In this document: positions 7,850-18,781 of the stretch, one piece after another
Position numbering within the stretch: the first letter of the stretch is position 1
Layout of the letters: each line of letters opens with the position of its first letter
Source of the DNA: Amycolatopsis vastitatis
GTDB taxonomy: Bacteria > Actinomycetota > Actinomycetes > Mycobacteriales > Pseudonocardiaceae
Direction of reading: 5' to 3'
Assembly: GCF_002234595.1 (NCBI RefSeq)
Contig: NZ_NMUL01000008.1
Coordinates: 62,001-126,000, forward strand
DNA length: 64,000 nt
Translations under genes and position numbers: made by a program
Notes under the pieces: generated by a model
The model's input: only the letters and a program-made list of their open reading frames with translations
Database searches by the model: none
Told to the model about the DNA's origin: nothing

Positions 7850-7858
7850 GTCGGCGGG

Positions 7859-10800
7859 TCAGTAGGTGACCGTGACCGGCTCCCGGCCCGGGTGGGCGGC
7901 GGACGTCACCGTCAGCGTCTGCGTCGCGGCGTCCCACTTCCAGCTGTTCGACGGCGCCCAGCCTTCGCCCACGCGCACCCGCGAAGGCGCCGAGGTCACG
8001 CCGAGGAACTTCACCGTCCACTCCCGCGAAGCGACCTGGCCCCGGAACCCGCCGCACGAAGGCGCCACCGTCACCGTGTGCGTCCCGTGGCGCTCGGAGT
8101 ACGTGACCCGGGTGGTCGAGCTGCGGGCCGAAGAGGTGCCGTCGTCTTCGTACAGCGTGAAGGAACCGGACGCGCCCGGTGCGACCGTCACCGTCAGGCG
8201 GTTCAGCGGGTTCTGGACGTCGTTCGCCACGTCCGCCGTCCGGGTCACCGCGACGCCGCCCGCGCGCAGGAACACCGGCATGGTCCCGAGGTCCGTCGTG
8301 ACCTGCTGCGTCGTCCCGCCCGCGTAGGTCTTGCCGGTGAAGTAGTCCGTCCACTGCCCCGGCGGGAACCAGACCTGCGTCGACGCGGACGTCCCCGGGG
8401 CCGTCACCGGCGCCACGAGCATGTCCGGCCCGTAGAAGTACTCGCTGCCGGCCGCGGCGTAGGCGGCGGGCTCGTCCGGGTACTCGAGGTACGTCGGCCG
8501 CACCACCGGGACGCCGGTCGTCGCGGCCTCCTGGGCCAGCGTGTAGGTGTAGGGCACCAGGTTCTCGCGCAGGTTCAGGAACTTCGTCGCCGACGCCTTC
8601 GCCGCGTCGCCGTACTGCCAGGGCAGCCGGTCGCTGTGGTTGCTGTGCAGCCGGTCGATCGGTTGGAACGTGCCGAGCTGCACCCACCGCGCGTACATGT
8701 CGTCGGGCAGCTTGGCCGTCTGGTGCTGCTGGCCGCCGGAGGTGTAGGTCTCGCTGCCGCGCAGGCCGGTCGTGTCGTTGTGGCCGCCGATGTCGTGGCT
8801 GATCGCCGACATCCCCGTGGCGGCCGACTCCGCCGGCGTGATGCCGACCTCCATCCGCAGCGTTCCCCACGTCGACGACGTGTCGCCGGTGAAGTGGAGC
8901 GTGCTGCGCTTGTCCGCCCACGGCCCGGTCGCCAGGCCCGTGGGACCGCCGTAGCCGCCCGCCTGCAACGAGCCGTACGCCCGCGAGATGACGAACCCAC
9001 GGCCGGTCGCCGGCGCGGCGAGGTCCGCGTACTGCTGGTTGATCCAGGCGTCCGGGGTCACGCCGGGCAGGCTCGAGCGCGAGGCGTCGCAGCACCAGTC
9101 GAGCCACCAGAAGTCGTTGCCCTGCTTCATCATTCCGGCGTGCAGGTCCAGGTAGGCCTTGAGCTGGTCCGGGTCGCCCCAGTCGAAGACGTAGCAGTCG
9201 GTCCCGCAGTTCGACTTGGCCAGCTTGCCCTTCGCCGTCGCCTGGGCGCGGGCGAACTGCGGGTCCGATCCCATGATGCTCGGGTGGATGTTGAGGTTGT
9301 TGTGCAGTCCCTGCGACTTCGACCAGGCGAAGAACCCGGCCGGGTCGGGGAACTTCGCGGTGTCGAACTGCCAGCCGTTCCACGTGTCCGGCGCCTTGAA
9401 GTCGGTGTCGGTGACCAGGACGTCCAGCGGGACGCCTTCGCCGCGGAACCGCGGCAGGATGGTGTCGCGGTAGTCGGCCGCGGTGCGGTCGATGTACTCG
9501 GAGTACCAGACGCCGTAGGCCCAGCGCGGCAGCAGCTGCGGCGGACCGGTCAGGGTCGCCAGGTCACGCAGCCCGGCCTTGTAGTCGTGGCCGAAGGCGA
9601 AGACATAGCCGTCCTGGTAAGGGTTTCCGCCGTGCGACGGCCGCTGCGTCACCGCGCGGGTCCGCGTGTCGTAGAGCGCGGACGGGCTGTCGTCGAGCAG
9701 GTACCAGCCGTCTTGGTGCAGGAGCCCTTCGGTGGTCGACGGCGCGCCGTTGTCGCCGTTGACGCCGTCGAGGCCGCGCCGGTAGCCGCCGAGCGCGAGG
9801 TGCGGCGGCGGTGCCGTGCCGCCGGCCGCGGTGACCGCGACCGTGTCGATGTTGACGTGGCAGCTGGTGTCGTCGGGACAGCCGAGGACGACGTCGTTCG
9901 TGCCCGCCTTCAGGTCGACCGGGACGGACGCGCTCTTCCAGGCGTCCCAGTTGTCGGTGATCGGCAGGGACAGCGTGCGCGTCACGCCGTTCGCGGTGAC
10001 CGGCGCGGTCCTGGTCTCGTGACGGCCGTCGCCGCCGGTGCCGTTGGCGTAGCGGACGTGCAGCAGGTACGTGCCGCCGGCCGGGACGTCCGCCACGCGG
10101 TGGGTCAGCGTCGAGCCGCGGTTGAGCTCGGCGACGAAACCGCGTCCGGCGTATCCGGAGTGGTCGGTCGCGACGATGGCGGAACCCGACCGCAGCCCGG
10201 CTTCGGCTTCGCAGCTCACTCCGGCCGGGCAGCCGGTGAACGCGCGGGCCGACGCCGGCGGGAAGGACGCCCCGGAGGCCAAAAGCGCCAGGCCGTCGAG
10301 GTTGACGTTGCCGGAGTCGCCCGCCGTCCGTTCGAGGCGGACGCTGTGGTGACCGGCCGCCAAGGTGACCTGGACCGAGGCGAGGGCCCAGGCGTTCCAG
10401 TCGGCCGTCACCGGCAGGGTGAGCTTCTGCGCCGCTCCCCCGTCGACCGAAACGCTCAGCGTGCGCGTGACGTGCTGGCCGTCGCCGCCCTGGCCGTTGG
10501 CGTAGCGCGCGGTCAGCGAGTACGTCCCCGCGGCCGGCGCGAGGACGTCCGCCGTCACGGAGTTCCCGGCGCTTTCGAACCCGGCGAGGAACCCTTCGCC
10601 GGTGTAACCGGAGTGGTCGGTGGCGACGCCGAGCCCGTCGGCCGCGAGGTCTTCGGCCTCGCAGCGCGCGCCGGCCGGGCAGGTCAGGTGGTGCCAGGGC
10701 GCCGCGAGCACCGGGGTCGCGCCGGCGGTCGTGCGGATCTCGAGGTTGCCGCCGTCGAACGGGCCGGAGTCCAGCCGGTAGGTCAGGGTCGTCGCGCTCG

Positions 10801-11089
10801 TCTTGATCGTGAGGACACCGCCGGAAATGGTGCTGGTGTACGACGTCGGCGTGAAGTCGCCGCGGCCGACGGCGTTGAAGGTGGCGGCGTCGGTGAACCG
10901 GCCGTCGCCGGCGTACTCGGTGCGGATCAGGGTCGGGGACAGCACCTGGAAGCGGGCGTTCCCGGCGGTGACGGTCTGGCGCGCGGGGCCGGCCACGGCG
11001 GGCGTCGCAACGGTCACGGCCGCGACGGCGGTCCCGGCGACGGCGAGCGCGCACGCCCGCCGGATGGTTCTCGCTGTTCTGCTCCGCAC
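7859..11089 (-). CDS. Secreted GH31 glycosidase with two inserted CBM-like modules
   Basis: 1076 aa. A Sec signal peptide (residues 1-34, basic start, hydrophobic core, AVAGPA) precedes the first strands of the GH31 N-domain. Two homologous modules of about 130 aa follow (about 127-258 and 268-400), each beginning CPAGxxCEAE and containing ATDHSGY and RYANGxGGDG. They resemble CBM35/CBM6 beta-sandwiches. The N-domain then resumes (LGGYRRGLDG) and leads into the GH31 barrel. The nucleophile is D664 in WWLDWCCD and the probable acid/base is D736 in FTGDTSSTW. C-terminal beta domains end the protein. The substrate is an alpha-xyloside or alpha-glucoside type sugar, not resolvable further. No transporter is adjacent. 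Confidence 0.9.
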   Translation of the reverse strand: MRSRTARTIRRACALAVAGTAVAAVTVATPAVAGPARQTVTAGNARFQVLSPTLIRTEYAGDGRFTDAATFNAVGRGDFTPTSYTSTISGGVLTIKTSATTLTYRLDSGPFDGGNLEIRTTAGATPVLAAPWHHLTCPAGARCEAEDLAADGLGVATDHSGYTGEGFLAGFESAGNSVTADVLAPAAGTYSLTARYANGQGGDGQHVTRTLSVSVDGGAAQKLTLPVTADWNAWALASVQVTLAAGHHSVRLERTAGDSGNVNLDGLALLASGASFPPASARAFTGCPAGVSCEAEAGLRSGSAIVATDHSGYAGRGFVAELNRGSTLTHRVADVPAGGTYLLHVRYANGTGGDGRHETRTAPVTANGVTRTLSLPITDNWDAWKSASVPVDLKAGTNDVVLGCPDDTSCHVNIDTVAVTAAGGTAPPPHLALGGYRRGLDGVNGDNGAPSTTEGLLHQDGWYLLDDSPSALYDTRTRAVTQRPSHGGNPYQDGYVFAFGHDYKAGLRDLATLTGPPQLLPRWAYGVWYSEYIDRTAADYRDTILPRFRGEGVPLDVLVTDTDFKAPDTWNGWQFDTAKFPDPAGFFAWSKSQGLHNNLNIHPSIMGSDPQFARAQATAKGKLAKSNCGTDCYVFDWGDPDQLKAYLDLHAGMMKQGNDFWWLDWCCDASRSSLPGVTPDAWINQQYADLAAPATGRGFVISRAYGSLQAGGYGGPTGLATGPWADKRSTLHFTGDTSSTWGTLRMEVGITPAESAATGMSAISHDIGGHNDTTGLRGSETYTSGGQQHQTAKLPDDMYARWVQLGTFQPIDRLHSNHSDRLPWQYGDAAKASATKFLNLRENLVPYTYTLAQEAATTGVPVVRPTYLEYPDEPAAYAAAGSEYFYGPDMLVAPVTAPGTSASTQVWFPPGQWTDYFTGKTYAGGTTQQVTTDLGTMPVFLRAGGVAVTRTADVANDVQNPLNRLTVTVAPGASGSFTLYEDDGTSSARSSTTRVTYSERHGTHTVTVAPSCGGFRGQVASREWTVKFLGVTSAPSRVRVGEGWAPSNSWKWDAATQTLTVTSAAHPGREPVTVTY

Positions 11090-11208
11090 GGCGGAACTCC
11101 GTTCCGGTGAAGGGACTCGGCAGTTTTACAACGTTGGAAAAGCCGATCCGATCTGAGCACGGCGGACGTGCGGATGTCCAGACCACTGAGCGGAACTGTC
11201 CGGACAGA

Positions 11209-11697
11209 TCAGCGGCCGGTGACGCCGTCGATCTGTTCGCGCAGGATGTCGGCGTGTCCCGCGTGCCGGGCCGTCTCGCTCGTCATGTGGGCGAGCACCC
11301 ACCGCAGGGTGTGGAACTTGCCGTCGATCGGGATCGCGAACGGCTTGTCCGGGTCGCCCGCGGCCCGGATCGCCGCGTCGCTGTCCTCGATCGCCGCGCG
11401 GTAGGCGGCCAGGACGTCCGCCGCGGTGAGGCCGTCCGGGACCGCCATCCCGGCGTCGCCGGGGTTCGGGCCGCCGGCGACGTAGTGGCCGAACCAGACC
11501 CGCTCGGCGAAGGTGAGGTGGTGGACCAGCCCGAGCAGGGTGGTGCCCGAGCCGACCAGGACCCGGCGCAGCTGCTCCTCACCGAGCCCGTCCGTCTTCT
11601 TGATGACGCATTCCCTCGCGAAGGTCAGGAACGCCGTCGCGGTGTCGAGCTCGCCACCGTCGTTGCGCGGGACGGGTTGACGCTGGGTTTCGGGCAT
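11209..11697 (-). CDS. DinB-like DUF664 protein (mycothiol-dependent-type four-helix fold)
   Basis: 162 aa. The sequence fits the DUF664/DinB-like four-helix bundle family common in actinobacteria. Conserved metal-site histidines appear in LGLVHHLTFAERVWF (about residue 55), and late in HMTSETARHAGHADILREQIDG. Relatives use mycothiol or act as metal-dependent transferases; others have no known function. The ATG at 11697 gives the standard N-terminus. It reads away from the divergent membrane protein gene at 11796. This family is unrelated to DNA polymerase IV despite the shared name DinB. Confidence 0.82.
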   Translation of the reverse strand: MPETQRQPVPRNDGGELDTATAFLTFARECVIKKTDGLGEEQLRRVLVGSGTTLLGLVHHLTFAERVWFGHYVAGGPNPGDAGMAVPDGLTAADVLAAYRAAIEDSDAAIRAAGDPDKPFAIPIDGKFHTLRWVLAHMTSETARHAGHADILREQIDGVTGR

Positions 11698-11795
11698 ACC
11701 GGGAACGTAGCGTGGCCCGCCGATGACAAATGTCATGGGCGGCCGCTGCGGGACGGCACTGCCGTGCGGACCCCCCTCGCGGCGAGCATTTCCCC

Positions 11796-12194
11796 ATGAC
11801 AACCACACCTCGCACCGCCGCCGGCGGCTTCCGGCCCGTCCTGCTGCTCACCGGCGCGTACGCCGCGCTCTCCGTCCTCACGCTCGTCGTGATCGTCCTG
11901 TTCCGGAACCACCCCGCGATGGTGACCGACGCGGTCTGGGTGCGCGCCACCATCGTCTTCGCCAGTTCGCTGCTGACGTTCGCCTTCGCCCGCGGCGCCG
12001 CGCGCGGTTCGCGGAAAGGCCTCCTGAGACTGCGGATCGTCTCGGCGGTGATGCTCGTGGCGATCGTCGTCATCGTCGTGCTGCCCGGGTTGTTCCCGCT
12101 CTGGCTGCGGATCGAGCAGGCCGCCTGCGGGCTGCTGCTGCTCGGGGTCACCGTGCTCGTCAACGGCAGGCGGCTGCGGGTGCGGTCGCGGTAG
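11796..12194 (+). CDS. Small four-helix membrane protein
   Basis: 132 aa. Four hydrophobic segments can be seen (about residues 12-32, 44-62, 78-97 and 101-120) with a short basic C-terminal tail. No family is recognised. The stop codon is followed by a single base before the GTG of the sensor kinase, so it is translationally coupled to the two-component pair. It could be an accessory sensor, or the membrane-associated output, of that system. The role is inference from linkage only. Confidence 0.72.
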   Translation: MTTTPRTAAGGFRPVLLLTGAYAALSVLTLVVIVLFRNHPAMVTDAVWVRATIVFASSLLTFAFARGAARGSRKGLLRLRIVSAVMLVAIVVIVVLPGLFPLWLRIEQAACGLLLLGVTVLVNGRRLRVRSR

Positions 12195-12195
12195 C

Positions 12196-13287
12196 GTGCC
12201 GGTGATGGACGGGACGAGCGACGTGCAGCGCTGGGTGCGCGGCTGGCGGCTGCGGCTGCTCGACGCCGGGATGCTCGTCTACCCGGCGGTGACCGTCGCG
12301 GCCGTGCCGCAGCACGCCCCGGGCGCCACCGCGGTGCTGGGCTGCGCGATCGTCGCCGCGTTCGCCGTCTGCTACCTCCTGGCCGCGGCCGCGGCGGCAC
12401 GCCGGGCCACGCGGCCGTTCTGGCTGCTGCTGGGCGGCTGCGCGGTGTTGTTCGTCCTCGCGCTCCCCTTCGCCCACGCCGACGCGTTCTTCCTCGCCGC
12501 TGTCGTCGTTTCGCTGGCTGTGCCGCGGCTCCCGCGCTTCGCCGCCGTCTCGCTCGTAGCCGTCTCCGCGCTCGCCGCGGTCGTGGTGCCGCCGGCGGTG
12601 CTGCCGTGGCGGACCGGGCCCGGCTGGACGCAGGCGGTGGCGCTCGTGTTCACCGTCCTCGTCGTGTCCGTCTTCGCCGAGGCGATCCGGGCGAACGCCG
12701 CGCTCGTCGAGGCCCGCGCCGAGGTCGCGCGGCTGGCGTCCGAGGCCGAGCGCAACCGGATCGCCCGCGACCTGCACGACCTGCTCGGTCACTCGCTCAC
12801 CGCGATCACCGTCAAGAGCACCCTGGCGCAACGGCTCATCGCGGCCGACGGCGCTCGCGCGGGCGAGGAGATGTCCGCCGTCGAGACACTCGCGCGTCAG
12901 GCGCTGGCGGACGTGCGCGCGGCGGTGTCGGGCTACCGGGAGGTCACCCTGGCCGGGGAGCTGGCCCGCGGCCGCGAACTGCTGCGCGCGTGCGGAGTGA
13001 CCGCCGACCTGCCGACGGCCACCGACGTCGTCGGCCCGGGGCAGCAGGAACTGTTCGGCTGGGTGGTCCGGGAGGGGTTGACGAACGTGGCCAGGCACGC
13101 CCGCGCGACGCGGTGCACGGTGACGCTCTCGGCGTCCACTGTGGAGGTCGTGGACGACGGCGCCGGCGGGTCCCCCGGCCCGGGCTCCGGGCTCGCCGGT
13201 CTGCGCGAGCGCGTCGCCGCCGCCGGGGGAACCCTCGACGCCGGGCCGGTGCGGCCCCGCGGCTGGCGGCTGCGGGTGACGGTGTGA
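12196..13287 (+). CDS. NarL-type sensor histidine kinase
   Basis: About 363 aa. About five hydrophobic segments occupy residues 20-160. A coiled segment leads to the HisKA_3 dimerisation box RNRIARDLHDLLGHSLTAI, with phosphoacceptor H194. A compact HATPase domain follows, with VREGLTNVARHARA (N box), DDGAGG and GSGLAGLRERV (G boxes). The signal is unknown. Start choice is open between GTG 12196, GTG 12202 and ATG 12205; the first abuts the preceding gene. The stop overlaps the regulator start by 4 bases (GTGA), ensuring coupled synthesis. Confidence 0.92.
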   Translation: MPVMDGTSDVQRWVRGWRLRLLDAGMLVYPAVTVAAVPQHAPGATAVLGCAIVAAFAVCYLLAAAAAARRATRPFWLLLGGCAVLFVLALPFAHADAFFLAAVVVSLAVPRLPRFAAVSLVAVSALAAVVVPPAVLPWRTGPGWTQAVALVFTVLVVSVFAEAIRANAALVEARAEVARLASEAERNRIARDLHDLLGHSLTAITVKSTLAQRLIAADGARAGEEMSAVETLARQALADVRAAVSGYREVTLAGELARGRELLRACGVTADLPTATDVVGPGQQELFGWVVREGLTNVARHARATRCTVTLSASTVEVVDDGAGGSPGPGSGLAGLRERVAAAGGTLDAGPVRPRGWRLRVTV

Positions 13288-13892
13288 CCATCCGGCTGCT
13301 GCTCGCGGACGACCAGGCGCTGGTCCGGGAGGCGCTGTGCGCGCTGCTCGCGCTCGAGGACGACTTCGAAGTGGTCGCGTCGGTCGGCCGCGGCGACGAG
13401 GTCGCCGCCGCCGCGCGCGAACACCGGCCCGACGTCGCGTTGCTGGACATCGAGATGCCGGGCCTCGACGGGCTCGCGGCCGCCGCCGTGCTCGCCGCGC
13501 AGGTGCCGGACTGCCGGGTCGTCATGCTGACGACGTTCGGCCGCGCCGGCTACCTCCGCCGCGCCATGGAGGCGGGTGCCGCCGGGTTCGTGGTGAAGGA
13601 CGCGCCGGCGGACGTGCTCGCCGACGCGATCCGCCGGGTGCGAGCCGGCGAGCGGGTGGTGGACCCGGCCCTGGCGGTCGCCACGCTGGCGGCGGGCGAG
13701 TCGCCGTTGACCGCGCGCGAGCGGGATGTGCTCATCACGGCCCGCACCGGGGCGACGGTCGCCGAAATCGCCTCCCGGCTCTACCTGTCCGAGGGGACGG
13801 TCCGCAACTACGTCTCCGCGGCGATCACCAAGACCGGCGCCCGCAACCGCGTCGAGGCGGTCCGGATCGCCGACGAACGCGGCTGGCTGTAG
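13284..13892 (+). CDS. NarL/FixJ-type response regulator
   Basis: 202 aa. The receiver domain starts LLLADDQALVREAL. It carries the phosphoacceptor D55 in LLDIEMPGLDG, the T of LTTFGR and the K of VVKDAPADVL. The C-terminal LuxR-type helix-turn-helix is SPLTARERDVLITARTGATV with the recognition helix in LSEGTVRNYVSAAITKTGARNR (about residues 145-190). It is the cognate partner of the overlapping kinase gene. Targets are unknown; the cotranscribed membrane protein operon itself is the first candidate. Confidence 0.94.
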   Translation: MTIRLLLADDQALVREALCALLALEDDFEVVASVGRGDEVAAAAREHRPDVALLDIEMPGLDGLAAAAVLAAQVPDCRVVMLTTFGRAGYLRRAMEAGAAGFVVKDAPADVLADAIRRVRAGERVVDPALAVATLAAGESPLTARERDVLITARTGATVAEIASRLYLSEGTVRNYVSAAITKTGARNRVEAVRIADERGWL

Positions 13893-13905
13893 TCCGCGCC
13901 CGCGG

Positions 13906-15314
<1,409 letters not shown>

Positions 15315-15318
<4 letters not shown>

Positions 15319-16736
15319 GGGTTCACCACGGACAGCTCCAGGCCGAGCAGGTCCGCGACGGCCGTCAGCTCGGCGACGCGGTGCCCGGTGCCGAGCGCCC
15401 AGTGGTGCGCGATGCCGCTGGCGGACCAGGCATCGGTCCACTCCCCCGGGTCGCAGCCGAAGTCGACGCGGGAGGTCGTGTTGCCGATCCGCAGCAGCGG
15501 TCCGGGCACCACCGTGCCTTCGGACGCGATCAGCGTGAACGTCCCGTCGCGGCGCTGCCCGAGCCCGCACAGCGTCACCGGGCCGTGCTTGACGTCGAAC
15601 TCGACCGACACGCCCCAGCCGCGCTTGCCGTGGTAGACGCCGAGGCCGCGCAGCAACGGCTTCCGCGCACTGATGCCGAGGTGGGCCGGGCCGTCGTGGC
15701 CCATTTCGACCACGCCGTCGCGGAAGTTCAGGGCCTGCAGCTCGGTGAACGAGCCGCCCGCGCCGAGCCGGTCCATGACCAGCATGGCCAGGGACGTCCG
15801 CAGCTCGTACTCGCCGACGGCCGGGATGCCGCGCGCGGTGAGCAGGGACGCGCCGAGGATGAACCCGGCGCCGACGCGTTCGTGGGTTTCGCCGTCGAGG
15901 CCCCGGTGGTAGTACGCCAAGGTGTCGAGGGAGAAGTCCTCGACGAGCCGATCGAGCGCGACGGAAACCCGGGCACCCCAGGCGAAGTCTTCGTCCACAA
16001 CGGACTCGTCCACGGTGAACACTTCGCGGGCCAGCGCGACGCGCGCGGCGGTCTCGTCGTCGGAGACCTTCTCGACGCGGACTCGCAGGTCGTCGATCTC
16101 CAGGATCTCGACGTGCCCGCCGAGCTGGGCCGACACGAGCGTCGGGTCGGTCGAGACGTCCATCATGCCCGGGTAGAGGTGGCCGAGCAGGCCGTGGCGG
16201 CCGTGCCGCAGCGCCGCCCGGACGCCGGCCGCCTTGATCCACCGCTCGATCCGCGTCCAGGCGCGCTCGTCCTCCAGGTAGCCGGAAACCGAGCGGAACT
16301 CGACGCCGAGGCGGCGGAAACTGTTGGCCATCTCCGGCAGCGGGCACGCGCCGCAGTAGGCCAGCCACGCGCCGGTGTCGAAGGACTCGTGGTCCATCGC
16401 CTCGGTGGGCTGCAGGTTCAGCAGCAGCACCGGCGCGCCCGAGCGCTGCGCGACCGGGGCCAGCATGCTGGACGTCAGGTACGTCGTCAGGAAGCCGATG
16501 ATCAGGTCGCACCCGGCCACCCGCAGCTGCTCCGCCGCGGCCGCGCCTTCAGCCGCGTCCGAGACGAACCCGGCGTCGACGACCTCACAGTCCATTCCGG
16601 ACAGTCGCGACGCGACGCGCCGTGCCGAAGCCTCCAGCTGAGGCAGCAGGGCGGGGAACTGCGGCCAGTACGCGCCGAGCCCGCCGGAGACCAGGCCGAC
16701 GCGGGTGCGGCGCGGGGTGATGCGGTCGAGCGTCAT
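15315..16736 (-). CDS. L-fucose/L-arabinose isomerase family protein
   Basis: 473 aa. It belongs to the COG2407 isomerase superfamily: VGLVSGGLGAYWPQF at the start, DLIIGFLTTYLTSSMLAPVAQ in the first domain, and acidic and histidine residues (MDHESF, EMGHDGPAHLGI, HHWALGTGH) consistent with the metal-dependent aldose-ketose active site. It is a different family from RhaI, which lies in the same operon. Its substrate may be L-fucose, L-arabinose or another 6-deoxysugar released together with rhamnose; this is inference. The ATG at 16736 lies 8 bases after the fused aldolase gene. The stop overlaps rhaB. Confidence 0.82.
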
Positions 16737-16744
16737 GGGTCCTC

Positions 16745-18781
16745 CTAACGCAGGAACGCGGCGGCCACCCCGGCGTCCACCGGCACGTGCAGGCCGGTGG
16801 TGTGGGTGAGCTCGCCGCCGGTCAGCGCGAACACCGCGGCGGCCACGTGCTCGGGCAGCACTTCGCGCTTGAGGATGGTGCGCTGGGCGTAGAACTCGCC
16901 GAGCTTCTCCTCCGGCACGCCGTAGACGGCGGCGCGCTGAGCACCCCAGCCGCCGGCGAAGATGCCGGAGCCCTGGACGACGCCGTCGGGGTTGACGCCG
17001 TTGACGCGGATGCCGTGCCCGCCGAGTTCTGCGGCCAGGAGCCGCACTTGGTGGGCCTGGTCGGCCTTCGCGGCCCCGTAGGCGACGTTGTTCGGGCCCG
17101 CGAACACCGAGTTCTTGGACGAGATGTAGACGATGTCGCCGCCGAGGCCCTGGTCGATCATCGCCTTGGCCGCCGCCCGGGCGACCAGGAACGAGCCCTT
17201 GGCCATGACGTCGTGCTGCAGGTCCCAATCGCGTTCGGTGGTCTCCAGCAGCGGCTTCGAGATGGACAGCCCGGCGTTGTTGACCACCAGGTCGATGCCG
17301 CCGAACGCGAGCACGGTGGCGTCGATCGCGGCCTGCACGGCGTCGGCGTCGGTGACGTCGGCGGTGACGGCCACCGCCTTGTCCGCGTTCCCGATCCCCG
17401 AAGCGACCTCCGAAGCGGCCGAGGAGTTCAGGTCGGCGATCGCGACGCAGGCGCCTTCGGCGGCGAGCCGCACGGCGATGGCCTTGCCGATGCCCGAGCC
17501 CGCGCCCGTGACCAGGGCGATCCGCCCGGCGAGGGGCTTGGGCTTCGGCATCCGCCGCAGCTTCGCCTCTTCGAGCGCCCAGTACTCGATCCGGAACTTC
17601 TCTTCTTCGGCGATCGGTGCGTAGGTCGAGACGGCTTCGGCGCCGCGCATGACGTTGATCGCGTTGACGTAGAACTCCCCCGCCACCCGCGCGGTCTGCT
17701 TGTCCTTGCCGAAGGAGAACATCCCGACACCCGGCACCAGCACGATCGCCGGGTCGGCTCCGCGCATCGCGGGGGAATCCGCCGTGGCGTGCCGCTCGTA
17801 GTAGGCGCGGTATTCGTCGCGGTATTCGGCGTGCAGTTCCTTCAGCCGCGCGACGACGTCTTCGAGGGGCGCGGTCGCCGGGAGATCCACGACCAGGGGC
17901 CGGACCTTGGTGCGCAGGAAGTGGTCCGGGCACGACGTGCCCAGCGCTGCCAATGGGCCGAGCTTCTCCCGGGAGAGGAACTCCAGCACGACGTCGCTGT
18001 CGGTGTAGTGCCCGAGGACCCGCTGGTCGGTCGCGGCGAGTCCGCGGATCACCGGCGCCAAGGCCGCGGCCCGCGCGTGGCGCTCGGCTTCCGGAAGAGC
18101 TTCGAAGCCGGGGACGACCGGCCCGAACGGCTCCGGAGCACCCCGGGACGCCAGGAACGCCTCGGCCGTGCGGATGATCTCCAGGGAGTTCCGCTCGCAC
18201 TCTTCGGAGGTCGCGCCCCACGCGGTGATGCCGTGCCCGCCCAGGATCACGCCGATGGCCTGCGGGTTGGCCGCCTTCACCGCGGCGATGTCGAGGCCCA
18301 GCTGGAACCCGGGCCGCCGCCAGTCCACCCACGCGACGCGGTCGCCGAAGCACTCCTTCGTCAACGCCGGGCCGTCGGCCGCCGTCGCCAGCGCGATGCC
18401 CGAGTCCGGGTGCAGGTGGTCGACGTGCGGGGCCTCGACGAGACCGTGCATCGCCGTGTCGATCGACGGCGCCGCCCCGCCGCGTCCGTGCAGGCAGTAG
18501 TCGAACGCGGCGACCATCTCGTCCTCGCGCTCGACGCCCGGGTAGACGTCGACCAGGGCGCGCAGCCGGTCCAGCCGCAGTACCGCCAGGCCCGCTTCGG
18601 TCAGCGTGCCGAGGTCGCCCCCGGAACCCTTGACCCACAGGACGTCGGTGGGCGAGCCGGTGACCGGGTCGGTCACCGAACCCTTGGCGGAGGTGTTGCC
18701 GCCGGCGTAGTTGGTGTTGCGCGGGTCGGCCCCGAGCGCGTTGCTGCGCGCGATGAGCTGCTCCGGCACGGTCATGCTCAT
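16745..18781 (-). CDS. Fused rhamnulose-1-phosphate aldolase / lactaldehyde-type short-chain dehydrogenase
   Basis: About 678 aa. Residues 1-390 are a class II aldolase domain, with NYAGGNTSAKG and the metal-binding HVDHLHPDSG near 120. Residues 415-678 are an SDR dehydrogenase, with the nucleotide-binding TGAGSGIGKA, the NNAG motif and the YGAAKADQ active-site Tyr-x3-Lys. The fusion (RhaD-RhaE type) would cleave rhamnulose 1-phosphate to DHAP and L-lactaldehyde and oxidise the lactaldehyde to lactate. ATG codons at 18790, 18781 and 18775 compete. The one at 18781 makes an ATGA overlap with rhaI, while the one at 18775 has the best-spaced GGGGAG. Confidence 0.92.
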   Translation of the reverse strand: MSMTVPEQLIARSNALGADPRNTNYAGGNTSAKGSVTDPVTGSPTDVLWVKGSGGDLGTLTEAGLAVLRLDRLRALVDVYPGVEREDEMVAAFDYCLHGRGGAAPSIDTAMHGLVEAPHVDHLHPDSGIALATAADGPALTKECFGDRVAWVDWRRPGFQLGLDIAAVKAANPQAIGVILGGHGITAWGATSEECERNSLEIIRTAEAFLASRGAPEPFGPVVPGFEALPEAERHARAAALAPVIRGLAATDQRVLGHYTDSDVVLEFLSREKLGPLAALGTSCPDHFLRTKVRPLVVDLPATAPLEDVVARLKELHAEYRDEYRAYYERHATADSPAMRGADPAIVLVPGVGMFSFGKDKQTARVAGEFYVNAINVMRGAEAVSTYAPIAEEEKFRIEYWALEEAKLRRMPKPKPLAGRIALVTGAGSGIGKAIAVRLAAEGACVAIADLNSSAASEVASGIGNADKAVAVTADVTDADAVQAAIDATVLAFGGIDLVVNNAGLSISKPLLETTERDWDLQHDVMAKGSFLVARAAAKAMIDQGLGGDIVYISSKNSVFAGPNNVAYGAAKADQAHQVRLLAAELGGHGIRVNGVNPDGVVQGSGIFAGGWGAQRAAVYGVPEEKLGEFYAQRTILKREVLPEHVAAAVFALTGGELTHTTGLHVPVDAGVAAAFLR

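Noticed and set aside
7529..11110. An open frame of nearly 1200 codons on the plus strand opposite the GH31 gene
   Set aside because: It is antisense to a clear glycosidase, has Arg/Val/Gly-rich shadow composition and no recognisable motif; high GC keeps such frames open.
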